From assembly GCA_900768185.1 (NCBI GenBank), contig CAAGCB010000004.1:112753-176752 (forward strand): a DNA stretch of 64,000 bases. The letters are read 5' to 3'. The stretch comes from Alphaproteobacteria bacterium (GTDB lineage Bacteria > Pseudomonadota > Alphaproteobacteria > CAAGCB01 > CAG-977). Position numbers and translations under genes: made by a program. The notes under the pieces are model-generated. The model had not been told where the DNA came from. It searched no databases and worked only from the letters and a program-made list of their open reading frames with translations. Positions 32,393 through 41,588 of this stretch are shown here, piece after piece (within the stretch, counting starts at the first letter, position 1; each line of letters begins with the position of its first letter).

Positions 32393-34859
32393 CCGCTTCG
32401 GCGTCATCTTCCGTTTTATCCGATTTAGCCTCGCGCTCCGCCGCGATTTTCGCGGCGGCGGCACTGACGTCTTTGACGGTGTACCACGCCAAGTCCGGCT
32501 CAATCACCTTGCCTTCGGGGTATTCGGGGGAAAACAGAATATTTGCCGGAATACCGTAGTCTTTTTCCTGCATCAGCAGTTCTTTGACAAAGTCGTTTTG
32601 ATAATTGATTCGCATGAAAACGACGTTATCCGTATCTTTCGCTTTTTCCGTCAGCAACATGTTTTTGACGCATGCCAAACAATAATTTTCACCGACGCCC
32701 AAAATGACGGACTTGCCTTCGCCGACGAAACGATGCAAAGCGGTTTCGTCAAAAGGCACTGACAAGCGTTCCATCAAATTCCCCTGTTTCGGAAACAGCG
32801 GCAAAACCGACAGCGCCGCAAGGATAGCAACAATCGGCGCGGTCGTCACTTTTGCGACACGCTTGACCGCCGATGCCATTACGATCAGCAAGGCCGCCGC
32901 GACGAGCGTCAATTTGACGTCCGTTTCAACGCCGATAATCGCCAGCAACGCGATAATTTGCGCAATCAGCGGCAAGGGCAGAATAAAAGCCATAATTTTG
33001 CGCTGTTTTTCATAGACGGGAAATTCCTCCGCGCGCTTATCCAACAGGGAAAGGGCGATAAACGGCGCCAAAACGCCGACGGCAAAGCCGACGGAATACA
33101 GAACGACCGATTTCGACAACAGCAAATAGGTGTCGAAATAGAGCCGTGTCGCCGGAGTGACAAACAGCAACGCCCCCGTGACGAACCCCGTCAGCAGCCC
33201 CGCCTGTTCACGCGGCGTCGCATTTTGAAAAAACCTGACCGGCAGTTTTTTAAACGCCTTGATGACGGCGATATCGTCAAACACTTTTGAAACCGCCAAA
33301 GCAGACAAAGTGAAAACAGCCGCCCAGCAGAAATTTGCAAAAGGCGAATAGAATTGCACGCCCCAGACGAATATGCCGTCGGGCAAGAGCGCGCACGCTC
33401 CGGCGAACAGGAGATAAAACACGACCCAAAAATAGCCGGTCTTTCCCAAGCCGCTATAAAAATCAAGCGATTTGTCCGCGGATTTGCGCACGGCGAAAAC
33501 CACTTGCGTTCCGAAAATCAAAAATGCGGTCAAAAGAGGCGTTAAAAACAGAAACTTCAGTCCGGCAAGAACGGAAAACAGAAAATCAATGACGGAAAAC
33601 GAAAACACGGAAACGACGCGTCCGAAAGACAAATCCGTGAATCCGGCTTCGCTTTCAAATTCGATCGCGCCGCCCGCGTAACCGACGTCAATCGTCAATT
33701 TGACGACCGCGTCCGGTTCAATCGGCGACAGCACGCGCATTTTTAAAACCGTTTCGCCGCCTTTTTTCAAAACAAACGGATCGCCGAATTTGACGCCCTG
33801 CTGATTTTTGACATGAATGACGGGATCCGTAACATAAAAGGCGGGCTTCAAAACGACATACAAATCCGCGCCGCCGGATTTGCTTTTTTTGAAATATGCC
33901 CGCTTTAATTCTACGGACGCCAATCCGGACGCGGGCGACAGCATCATTTGCTGCGTCAAATCCGTGCATAAAACGGACTCCATCAAGAATTTCACGGGAG
34001 TATAGACGATTTCCGGCGTCGTTTCCCACCTGCAGCCGTCGTCGTCACACACGTTCATCGTCAACGTCGCTTTCAGTTCGCTCGGAAGATCGTTGTTTTG
34101 AACATAGGCGTCGAACGGCAGATAGAATTTTTCAGCATAGCCGAACATGTTTTTCCCGTTTCCGGCGACGTTCTGTTCAAAAGGCGGATACAGTTTGCCG
34201 ATCACCATGTTTTCGGACGCCGAAAAATCCACCTTCACCGGCGTGAACGGCGCGTTGTCTGCGGAAGTGACGACAAAGCTTCCTTTTTTGGGAGCCACGA
34301 TGAACGACATCAGAATTTTTCCTTTGCCGCTATCAACGCAAGACGCCAGAACCGTTGTCGTCAACGGCGTTTTAACAATATTCGAATAATAATTGATCGG
34401 TTTGACCTGACTGAGAAATTCGCCCAAAGAAAACTTTCCCATCGGCATGTTTTTAATGTTTTTCAAGGTCGACAAATCATCGAAATCAATCAATCTGTCG
34501 ACTTCTCCGGGGTATTTTTCCAGTATTTTCATATTGATGTTGTCAATAACGTTTCTGGAAAGATGTTCCATATCCTTGTAGCGTTTTCCCAGCATCGAAA
34601 TTTTTTCGACCCATTCGGAATTTTTGCCGTCTTTAACATCAAATTTCAGCAGTTCGTTCAAAATCTGTCCGTCGGTCGCGCCGACGGCTTTGTTCTTTTT
34701 ATAGAACTCGACAACAAAATCCCAGCGTTTTCCCTCCTTCGGGTCGCGCCATTTTTCCAATTCGCCGTTTGTCAGCGGAATGACCTTTGATTCTTCGGCG
34801 GTCAGGGCGGCGGGAAAAATCAGCCCCATAAACAGAAACAAAACGATTTTTCGGAACAT
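32316..34859 (-). CDS. DsbD/ScsB-like membrane protein lacking transmembrane cysteines
   Basis: I start at the ATG at 34859 (MFRKIVLFLFMGLIFPAAL, a signal peptide with AAGGA upstream), giving 847 aa. A long periplasmic part (25-420) carries a cysteine pair in NVCDDDGCRWE, like the alpha domain of DsbD/ScsB. A polytopic part of about eight helices (430-700) follows. A thioredoxin-like C-terminal domain has the redox motif CLAC (Cys727, Cys730), then an acidic Pro/Glu/Asp tail that overlaps ybaK. DsbD passes electrons through two membrane cysteines in TPC motifs. Here the matching sites appear to read LTPLL and VTPAT. Either the electron route is different, or the membrane part is structural. 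Family assignment is good; the mechanism is open. Confidence 0.75.
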   Translation of the reverse strand: MFRKIVLFLFMGLIFPAALTAEESKVIPLTNGELEKWRDPKEGKRWDFVVEFYKKNKAVGATDGQILNELLKFDVKDGKNSEWVEKISMLGKRYKDMEHLSRNVIDNINMKILEKYPGEVDRLIDFDDLSTLKNIKNMPMGKFSLGEFLSQVKPINYYSNIVKTPLTTTVLASCVDSGKGKILMSFIVAPKKGSFVVTSADNAPFTPVKVDFSASENMVIGKLYPPFEQNVAGNGKNMFGYAEKFYLPFDAYVQNNDLPSELKATLTMNVCDDDGCRWETTPEIVYTPVKFLMESVLCTDLTQQMMLSPASGLASVELKRAYFKKSKSGGADLYVVLKPAFYVTDPVIHVKNQQGVKFGDPFVLKKGGETVLKMRVLSPIEPDAVVKLTIDVGYAGGAIEFESEAGFTDLSFGRVVSVFSFSVIDFLFSVLAGLKFLFLTPLLTAFLIFGTQVVFAVRKSADKSLDFYSGLGKTGYFWVVFYLLFAGACALLPDGIFVWGVQFYSPFANFCWAAVFTLSALAVSKVFDDIAVIKAFKKLPVRFFQNATPREQAGLLTGFVTGALLFVTPATRLYFDTYLLLSKSVVLYSVGFAVGVLAPFIALSLLDKRAEEFPVYEKQRKIMAFILPLPLIAQIIALLAIIGVETDVKLTLVAAALLIVMASAVKRVAKVTTAPIVAILAALSVLPLFPKQGNLMERLSVPFDETALHRFVGEGKSVILGVGENYCLACVKNMLLTEKAKDTDNVVFMRINYQNDFVKELLMQEKDYGIPANILFSPEYPEGKVIEPDLAWYTVKDVSAAAAKIAAEREAKSDKTEDDAEAVTADAPDPRTEPEQNPPEPAATGTD

Positions 34860-34942
34860 GTTTTTAATATCCTTTAAATTTTTAAGGCGTATTTTTGAGA
34901 ATAATACCACAAACAAATCGGAAACAACAGGGGTTAAAATGT

Positions 34943-35497
34943 ATGGACTTTTTTAACGGTCAATGCCTGCTTGCCATGCCGGGCATGCGGGACGAACGAT
35001 TTGAACGCGCCGTCATCTATGTCTGTTCGCACACGGCGGAAGGAGCGATGGGACTGGTTGTCAACAAGCCTTTACAACATCTGACTTTTGACGACTTGTT
35101 GGCGCAACTGCACATCGTCCGCCCCGAAAAAGGCGTCAATCCCTCTGTTATGGCGGGCGGTCCCGTTGACGTCGTGCGCGGTTTCGTTCTGCATTCCCCC
35201 GAATACACGGGCAAAGCGACCTTGACCATGACCGATTTGGCGTCGCTGAGCGTCACGACCGATATCATTGACGACATCGCGACGGGAAAAGGTCCCGAAA
35301 GATACCTGATTGCCTTGGGATACGTCGGCTGGGGCGCCGGACAGCTGGAAAACGAAATCAAAGAAAACAGCTGGACGCCCGTTTCCGCCGATGCGGATTT
35401 GCTGTATTCTCTGCCGAACGAAAAAAAATGGAGCCGCGCCTTCGCATCGCTGGGCGTCGATCCGTCGTTTTTATCCGAAGAACAGGGAAAAGCCTGA
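34943..35497 (+). CDS. YqgE/AlgH family protein
   Basis: I start at the ATG at 34943 (MDFFNGQCLLAMPGM), with CAGGGG upstream, giving 184 aa. The UPF0301/AlgH signature is present: LLAMPGMRDERFERAVIYVC at the start, GAMGLVVNKPL, and MAGGPVDVVRGFVLHSP. AlgH-type proteins are widespread and conserved but their exact role is unsettled; they have been linked to regulation of exopolysaccharide in some species. It is divergent from the DsbD-like gene and converges on the gene at 35504. Confidence 0.9.
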   Translation: MDFFNGQCLLAMPGMRDERFERAVIYVCSHTAEGAMGLVVNKPLQHLTFDDLLAQLHIVRPEKGVNPSVMAGGPVDVVRGFVLHSPEYTGKATLTMTDLASLSVTTDIIDDIATGKGPERYLIALGYVGWGAGQLENEIKENSWTPVSADADLLYSLPNEKKWSRAFASLGVDPSFLSEEQGKA

Positions 35498-35503
35498 AAT
35501 AAA

Positions 35504-36220
35504 TCACAAATTTTCGGCGTATCCGAAATCGATCAGCGTTTCCCCCAAACCGACCGCGCCGACGAAACATTCGGCGATGTCGGAATCGTCTGACGACGGA
35601 TAACATCTGCCCTCCGATCCGTCGTAGCGGCGTTTCAATTCACCGAAAGCGTCGCCCGCCCTGCCCGATCGGATTTTTACGGGCAAAGAAAATTCCATGC
35701 CGTTTATTCTGACTTTGGACGATCCGACAATGTTCAGACGTCCTTTGATAAAACGATCGTTCAGCTCCGGTTCGTCCGCTTTCGGCGCGACGGCGGAAAT
35801 GAAATAGTCCGCCGTCGGACGCGGCGGTTCCGCAACAAAAGCGGGGGGATTTGAAGCCGTCGCGATCGTCCCGTCGTCGCGAATAACGATTTCGGCATCG
35901 TCGCGGCGCACAGGAAAAAGCACCGGCGGCGAAACGTTTTGTTTTTTTTCCGTTTTGGTTCCGCGTTGGGCGTCGATATAGTCTGACAGCTGTTGCAAAT
36001 CCTCTCGCCATACTTTTTTTCTGTCGGCGACGACGGCGTTCCATTTTTCGCCGACAACTGACGGAATCGCGCGCGGTTCAACTCCGACCAACCAAAACGC
36101 GCCGATGACAACCGCCAGCAACAAGGCGACGTAATGCGGACGCGCCAGCAATTTAAAGAATAATCGGGCGGCGTCTTTCACCAGCCCGATCATTCCGCGA
36201 ACATACAGCAACAGCCGCAT
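35504..36220 (-). CDS. Membrane-anchored protein with a degenerate nuclease-like C-terminus
   Basis: I start at the ATG at 36220 (MRLLLYVRGMIGLVKD), two bases after the metG stop with GGAAG upstream, giving 238 aa. One membrane helix (YVALLLAVVIGAFWLV) is followed by a charged periplasmic part. The last 80 residues (LNIVGSSKVRINGMEFSLPV, then CYPSSDDSDIAECFVGAVGL, GETLIDFGYAENL) follow the strand order of staphylococcal-nuclease-like OB folds, including 'DIAxCFV..GxxLGETLIDxGYA', but the active-site Arg and Asp positions are not recognisable. It would be a non-catalytic relative. It is translationally linked to metG. The fold assignment is tentative. Confidence 0.5.
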   Translation of the reverse strand: MRLLLYVRGMIGLVKDAARLFFKLLARPHYVALLLAVVIGAFWLVGVEPRAIPSVVGEKWNAVVADRKKVWREDLQQLSDYIDAQRGTKTEKKQNVSPPVLFPVRRDDAEIVIRDDGTIATASNPPAFVAEPPRPTADYFISAVAPKADEPELNDRFIKGRLNIVGSSKVRINGMEFSLPVKIRSGRAGDAFGELKRRYDGSEGRCYPSSDDSDIAECFVGAVGLGETLIDFGYAENL

Positions 36221-36222
36221 GC

Positions 36223-37929
36223 TTATTCTTCCGGATTGCCGCCGTAGCGTTGACACAAATCCTCAACCTCTTCGGGCGTGATTTTCCGGAACAACGGCTG
36301 ATCGGGAATGTTGAACGCATGTCCGGCGGGCAGTTTTTGCAATTCCGCCGCCAAATTTCCGGCGTCAATCCACGCCAAGCCGTTTGCGTCCAAATTCAGC
36401 AAAGCCAGCATTTTGCCCGCCGTTTCCGGAATGACGGGCGCGGACAGAACGGCGTACAGCCGAATGACGTTCAGCGCCAGCCGCAAAATCATCGCGGCTT
36501 TGTCTTTGTCTTCCTTGATCACCGTCCACGGCGCGGCGGCGGTCAGGTAGTTGTTGCCCTCCACCCAAATGGCGCGCAATTCGACCAAAGCCTTGCGATA
36601 TTCCATTTCCGACAGATATTTCGTGTAATCGGCGATTCTGTTTTCCAGCGTTTTGACGAATTCCCGTTCCGCGTCGCCCCATTCGCCGCCCGCGGGAACG
36701 GACGCGCCAATCTTTGACGCCGTCATTTTCAAAACACGGTTGACGAAGTTGCCCAGAACGTCGTTTAAATCTTTGTTCACCGTCGCGGCGAACCCGTTGA
36801 ACGTAAAACTGGAATCGGAGCTTTCGGGCGCGTTTGCCATCAGCCAGTAACGCCAATAGTCGGGCTGAAATTCGTCCAAAGCCTGATTGGTGAAGATTCC
36901 GCGTTTCTGCGACGTGGAAAACTTGCCGCCGTAAAACGTCAGCCAGTTAAATCCTTTGATATAGTCGACCTTTTTCCACGGTTCGCCGGACGCCAGCAAC
37001 GTCGCGGGGAACATGATGGTGTGGAACGGAATGTTGTCTTTTGCCATAAATTCGACATAGCGCACGTTTTCGGCGTTGTACCACCAGCTTTTCCAATCGC
37101 GGTGTTCGGGGTCTTTTTCCGCCCATTCGGCGGTCGAACCGATGTATTCGATCGGCGCATCGAACCAGACGTAGAACACTTTGCCTTCAAACCCTTCGAC
37201 GGGGACGGGAACGCCCCATTTCAAATCGCGGGTAATGCACCGTTCGCGCAAACCTTCCTTCAACCATTTGCGGGCGATGGACGTGACGACCAACGGCCAT
37301 TCGGCTTCGTGTTCGTCGATAAAAGCGGACAGTTTACTTTCCAAAGCGGGCAATTTCAAAAACAAATGCTTGCTGTCGCGGATTTCAAGATTGTGCGATC
37401 CGGAAACGGCGGAGCGCGGATTGATCAAATCGGTCGGATCCAAAACGCGGGTGCAGTTTTCGCATTGGTCGCCGCGGGCGGCTTCGTATCCGCAATGCGG
37501 ACACGTTCCGACAATATAGCGATCGGGCAAAAAGCGACCGTCGTCAACGGAATAGACTTGTTTGATGACGCGTTCTTCAATATAGCCGTTTTCCATCAGT
37601 TTTTTGCAAAAATGCTGCGTCAATTCCGTGTTCTGATGCGACGACGAACGCCCGAAATGATCAAACGACAGGTTAAAGCGGGCGTAAATATCTTTTTGCA
37701 CGTCATGCTGTTCGGCGCAGAACGTTTCGACGTTCTGATTTTTTTCCATGGCGGCGAGTTCCGCGGGCGTGCCGTGTTCGTCGGTCGCGCAGATAAACAG
37801 AACCTCCTCCCCCCTTTGCCGCAAAAAGCGGGCGTACACGTCGGCGGGCAGCATCGACCCGACCAGATTGCCCAAATGTTTGATGCCGTTGATATAGGGA
37901 AGCGCGCTGGTAATCAGATATTTCGTCAT
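36223..37929 (-). CDS. metG: Methionyl-tRNA synthetase
   Basis: The 568-aa protein has the class I motifs: HLGN as the HIGH box (about residue 18), and KFSTSQKRGIF as the KMSKS loop. A four-cysteine zinc knuckle is present (CPHCGYEAARGDQCENC). The anticodon-binding helical domain ends near residue 540. It lacks the C-terminal dimerisation domain found in E. coli MetG, which is common in many bacteria. The enzyme charges tRNA-Met for translation. It begins MTKYLITSALPYINGIKHLG. It is followed at once by the membrane protein gene at 35504. Confidence 0.97.
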   Translation of the reverse strand: MTKYLITSALPYINGIKHLGNLVGSMLPADVYARFLRQRGEEVLFICATDEHGTPAELAAMEKNQNVETFCAEQHDVQKDIYARFNLSFDHFGRSSSHQNTELTQHFCKKLMENGYIEERVIKQVYSVDDGRFLPDRYIVGTCPHCGYEAARGDQCENCTRVLDPTDLINPRSAVSGSHNLEIRDSKHLFLKLPALESKLSAFIDEHEAEWPLVVTSIARKWLKEGLRERCITRDLKWGVPVPVEGFEGKVFYVWFDAPIEYIGSTAEWAEKDPEHRDWKSWWYNAENVRYVEFMAKDNIPFHTIMFPATLLASGEPWKKVDYIKGFNWLTFYGGKFSTSQKRGIFTNQALDEFQPDYWRYWLMANAPESSDSSFTFNGFAATVNKDLNDVLGNFVNRVLKMTASKIGASVPAGGEWGDAEREFVKTLENRIADYTKYLSEMEYRKALVELRAIWVEGNNYLTAAAPWTVIKEDKDKAAMILRLALNVIRLYAVLSAPVIPETAGKMLALLNLDANGLAWIDAGNLAAELQKLPAGHAFNIPDQPLFRKITPEEVEDLCQRYGGNPEE

Positions 37930-38020
37930 AAATTCGAACCTTTTAACAGAACAAACGGATATTGATTTTTATCACGCTTTTCATATAGAATTTCAAGAAC
38001 ATTTTTATCAGGAGTCCGAA

Positions 38021-38569
38021 ATGTCAGACAGTCCCGTTTTAATCCGTTCCGCCGTCGCCGCCGACATTGACGCGATCATGAAAATCGAAAACGAAAGCTT
38101 TGTTCCCGGATCGCGCGAGGAACGCGACCTGTACCTGAAACGGATACAGGCGTTTTCCGACGGTTTTCTGGTGGCTCAAGACACGCTGACCGGTGAAGTC
38201 GGCGGCTATATTTCGTCCGAATTGTGGCGCGAAGATCAAGGTATCGACGCCGATGTTCTGGCACTGGGACACGATCCGCTGAAACTGCACGACGACAACG
38301 GGAAACACCTGTACGTCACATCATTCGGCACGCTGCAAAATTGGCGCGGCAAAAAAATCGGGCTGGCGCTGTTTTCCGCGCTAGAGGAAAAAATAGCCCG
38401 CGATTATCCGAATGTCGCGCGCGAAATTCTGATCGTTTCCGAAAAATGGACGGCGGCGCGTCATTTGTACGCCAAGCGCGGATTCACGGAAACGGGACGC
38501 ATCATCGATTTTTTCACCCCTGATGACCTGCCCGCCGAAGACGCCGTTATCATGATGAAAGACGTTTAA
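38021..38569 (+). CDS. GNAT family N-acetyltransferase
   Basis: The 182-aa protein is a single GNAT domain: it begins LIRSAVAADIDAIMKIENES, a RimI-like start, with an acetyl-CoA loop in NWRGKKIGLALFSAL and a final AARHLYAKRGFTETGRI. The substrate is unknown. AGGAG precedes the ATG. Its stop overlaps that of the convergent batD gene by 4 bp. Confidence 0.85.
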   Translation: MSDSPVLIRSAVAADIDAIMKIENESFVPGSREERDLYLKRIQAFSDGFLVAQDTLTGEVGGYISSELWREDQGIDADVLALGHDPLKLHDDNGKHLYVTSFGTLQNWRGKKIGLALFSALEEKIARDYPNVAREILIVSEKWTAARHLYAKRGFTETGRIIDFFTPDDLPAEDAVIMMKDV

Positions 38570-39879
38570 TCGGGATATAAATCCGGCAGATGCTTTTTTA
38601 CGGTTTTGGCGGGCTTGACGGACAATGCGGCGGCTTGTTTGAACGAACGCGCCAGTTTGTCGGTCAAAGCCGTCCGCGCCGACGGGACATGCTTTCCGAA
38701 CCGCCCCGTGGCGTACAGATACGCCTGCAATTCGTCAATATCGGCGGCAAAATCAGCCGCCCTTTCCGCGTACAAAGCGCGCACGGCGCTCAAATCGACG
38801 ATTTTCCGTTTCGGGTGTTCGCTTGCCGCCCAATCGACAATCGCTTTTGCCGCCTCGTCAAACTTCTGATTTTTCAGCGCGTCCAAAACAGCTTTTTTCA
38901 GTTTTTTACGCCGCTTCCGACGTTTCAGAAAAGGCGCGGAAATCAAGACGGCGCCTAAAAAAACGCCCGCGGCAGCCGCCGTTTTCGCATCGAAAAAAAT
39001 GAAAGAGCGGGCTTCCGTCCCTTGAACGACGGACGGCGGAAGCGCGGCGGAACGATCAGACACGACGGTTAAAACGCGCGGCGGAACCGTCGATTTTTCG
39101 ATTTGTTCGGCAACCGTGTTCCACCACCAAATGTCGAACGCCGGCAGTTCCAGCCGCCCCGCGCGTTCAGGAACGATAACGACGGTTTTTCTGACGGCGG
39201 CGACCAATTCCTTTCCCGCCGTCGACAACGTGCGTTCCGTTTTGCCGTCGTATGATTTGGCTCCGTCGGGCGTTACGGGGGAAATATCGGGCAAAAAAGC
39301 GTCCAAAGTCCCTTTCGCCGTCAAAATCAGCGACCTTTTCAAAGGAGTCCCCGCTTTAACCGTATCGGATCGCGGAAAAACGCCTTCGAACAACTCGACA
39401 GATGTCGCCGGAAACAAAGGCGGCGCGTGCGGCGGAACAGCCAAAACGTCAAACGATGGCGCGGGTGTGCAGATTGCGACCGTTCCCGACGGATCGAGCC
39501 GAACGTAGTCGGGCAAGTCGCGCGCCGATAAAACAAGCCCTTTCGCCGTCAGACACAGCGGCGAATAGTGTGCTCGCCCCGCCGATTTAACCACCAGTCC
39601 GAAGCGGAAAACCGTCACGTCGTAGATTTGTCCGTCGCGTTCGACGCGTCCTTTGTTTTCGGGTTTTTCCATATATAAATCGGCGTTTTGCCAATCCGTC
39701 GGGACGATACCGAAATCCGACAATCCGATCGCGTCAAACAGCGTCAATTCGAATTTGACTTCCTGCCCCGCGTAAAAACCGGCGGGCGGCGGGGCGAAAT
39801 CAAGCCGGACGCGCAAAGGCGCCGCCTGCACGGTCGTCGCCCACGCCAACAAAAAAAGGAATTGAAGAAACTTTACCAT
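38566..39879 (-). CDS. BatD-like protein of the Bat operon
   Basis: The 437-aa protein has a signal peptide (FLQFLFLLAWATTVQAA), beta-rich repeats outside the membrane (PPPAGFYAGQEVKFELTLFD at the first), one membrane helix (TAAAAGVFLGAVLISAPFL) and a basic, helical cytoplasmic tail. This layout is that of BatD, the oxygen-tolerance accessory protein of Bat operons. The start codon overlaps the end of the batB/batC gene by 7 bp, so the genes are translationally coupled. The exact role of Bat proteins is unsettled; links to stress tolerance and envelope assembly are reported in some bacteria. Confidence 0.8.
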   Translation of the reverse strand: MVKFLQFLFLLAWATTVQAAPLRVRLDFAPPPAGFYAGQEVKFELTLFDAIGLSDFGIVPTDWQNADLYMEKPENKGRVERDGQIYDVTVFRFGLVVKSAGRAHYSPLCLTAKGLVLSARDLPDYVRLDPSGTVAICTPAPSFDVLAVPPHAPPLFPATSVELFEGVFPRSDTVKAGTPLKRSLILTAKGTLDAFLPDISPVTPDGAKSYDGKTERTLSTAGKELVAAVRKTVVIVPERAGRLELPAFDIWWWNTVAEQIEKSTVPPRVLTVVSDRSAALPPSVVQGTEARSFIFFDAKTAAAAGVFLGAVLISAPFLKRRKRRKKLKKAVLDALKNQKFDEAAKAIVDWAASEHPKRKIVDLSAVRALYAERAADFAADIDELQAYLYATGRFGKHVPSARTALTDKLARSFKQAAALSVKPAKTVKKHLPDLYPD

Positions 39880-41588
39880 TTCGCCCCGATTTCAGGTTCG
39901 CCGTCAAATCTGTTTTCGTAATACTGAAACAGAATTTTATATTTCAGCAAAGCCGCTGGATCTTCATGCACGGGAATCATATCCCCGCCGTCTTCGCCGC
40001 CGCCCTGTCCGTCGTTTTGATCGTCGTTTTCCCGTTCGTTCAAAACGTTGTCGGATTGATCGTTTGAACCGTCCCGACTTTCCGCGTCGCCGCCGTCGCC
40101 GTTATCGCCGCCGTTTTGTTCCTTTTCATCATCTTGCGGCGAATTTCCGTTTTGATTCGCGTCGCCCCCGTTTTCCGAATCGTCGTTTTCGGAATTGTCC
40201 GAACCGTCGCCCGTTTCGTCTTCGTTTGAAGATCCTCCGCCGCCTTCGTTTCCACTATGATCGCCGTCGTTTTCGCCGTTCCCGTTTCCCTCGGAATCCC
40301 GCGGCGGATTTTTGTTCAGCCGTCTGGCGATTTCCAGATTGATTTGCGCGTTTTCATCATCGGGACGCAAAGCGACGGCTTGTTCCAGCACCAACACGGA
40401 TCGAGCGTAATTCCCGTCCAAAATCAAGCGCGTTCCGACGTTGTAAAGCGCGGTAAAATCCTTTGATCGTTCGGCTGTTTCGACGGCGGCGTCCGTCTTT
40501 CCCGCCCCCGTTTGTCGCGCGACAGCCATTGACGGACTGAGAAACAGATCGATGAAATCGGCTTTTGCGGATGCGGAAAAAAGCAAAAGAACCGCCACCA
40601 GCCGTCCCCGCCCGAATAAAAACGGAAACAGCAGCGCGGGCAGAATCAAAAACCAATATCCGGTATCCGCCTGTCCGCCGTCCGTCATATCGGCTTTCGC
40701 CCCCGTTTGATAGCGGTATTTTTGTTTCAAAAAAGCGATATCCGCCCCGTCGGACGACACGGAAACGTACGCGCCGTTTCCGATTGCCGCCAAATGACGC
40801 AACCAAACGTCATGCAAGCGATGGGTGACGGGATTTCCCAGCGCGTCAAAAACAGGCGTGTTTTCCTTTTGCAAAACGGCGCCGCCAGTCGTCGTCCCGA
40901 CGCCGACCACAAACAGACGGGAACCTTTTTTCGCGGCGGATTTGACCAGAGCTTCCGCTTTGTCGCGCAGTTCGAAAACTTCGTCTCCGCCGTCAGTAAT
41001 TAAAAAAATGTCGCCGAAAGCCGCTCCGGATTCCTCCAGCGTTTCAACAGCCGCGGCAATCGCGCGATCCAGCCGCGACCCCTGCGACGGCATTAAACCG
41101 AAATGCAGTAACGGCAACATATTTTCAACGACGCCCTTTTCCGTCGTTGTCGGAACCAGCTGATAGGGTTCGTCCGTAAAAACGACAAAGCCGGTCGGAA
41201 CGCCCTTCAATTCGTTCAGCAGATCATACACCTTGAAAACGGCGCGGCTGAAACGGTTGGGCGAAACGTCCGCCGCGCGCATGGACAACGACATGTCCAG
41301 CACGATGACGGCGGGCGATTTCGGTTCATACAGCGCCCTTTCCGTTCCGGCGACGCTCACCCCCGCCAAAGCCGCGAGGACACACAGACACGCCGACACG
41401 GCGGCGGCTTTTTTCGCTTTGGTTTCGACGGACGTTTTAATCCCCGTCGAAAGCGACCGCAAAAGGTTGGCGTCGACGACGCCCGACCACGACTTGAAGC
41501 CGCGCAGACCGAACAGAATAAAAAGAACGACGGGCGGAATGAAAACGAAAGCCCACGGACGTAAAACGGAAAAAGACAAATCAGTCAT
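39873..41588 (-). CDS. BatB-like von Willebrand A protein fused to a BatC-like TPR region
   Basis: The 571-aa protein has two N-terminal membrane helices, a von Willebrand A domain (about 90-290) with the metal-ion site DMSLSM, another helix pair (about 313-345) and a TPR unit (TALYNVGTRLILDGNYARSV, continuing ALRPDDENAQINLEIARR). This is the joint BatB-BatC arrangement. From about residue 430 to 535 a very low-complexity stretch of Asp, Glu, Asn, Gly and Ser follows (for example GENDGDHSGNEGGGGSSNED). A short ordered tail closes it. It overlaps batA upstream by 8 bp and batD downstream by 7 bp. Confidence 0.82.
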   Translation of the reverse strand: MTDLSFSVLRPWAFVFIPPVVLFILFGLRGFKSWSGVVDANLLRSLSTGIKTSVETKAKKAAAVSACLCVLAALAGVSVAGTERALYEPKSPAVIVLDMSLSMRAADVSPNRFSRAVFKVYDLLNELKGVPTGFVVFTDEPYQLVPTTTEKGVVENMLPLLHFGLMPSQGSRLDRAIAAAVETLEESGAAFGDIFLITDGGDEVFELRDKAEALVKSAAKKGSRLFVVGVGTTTGGAVLQKENTPVFDALGNPVTHRLHDVWLRHLAAIGNGAYVSVSSDGADIAFLKQKYRYQTGAKADMTDGGQADTGYWFLILPALLFPFLFGRGRLVAVLLLFSASAKADFIDLFLSPSMAVARQTGAGKTDAAVETAERSKDFTALYNVGTRLILDGNYARSVLVLEQAVALRPDDENAQINLEIARRLNKNPPRDSEGNGNGENDGDHSGNEGGGGSSNEDETGDGSDNSENDDSENGGDANQNGNSPQDDEKEQNGGDNGDGGDAESRDGSNDQSDNVLNERENDDQNDGQGGGEDGGDMIPVHEDPAALLKYKILFQYYENRFDGEPEIGAKW

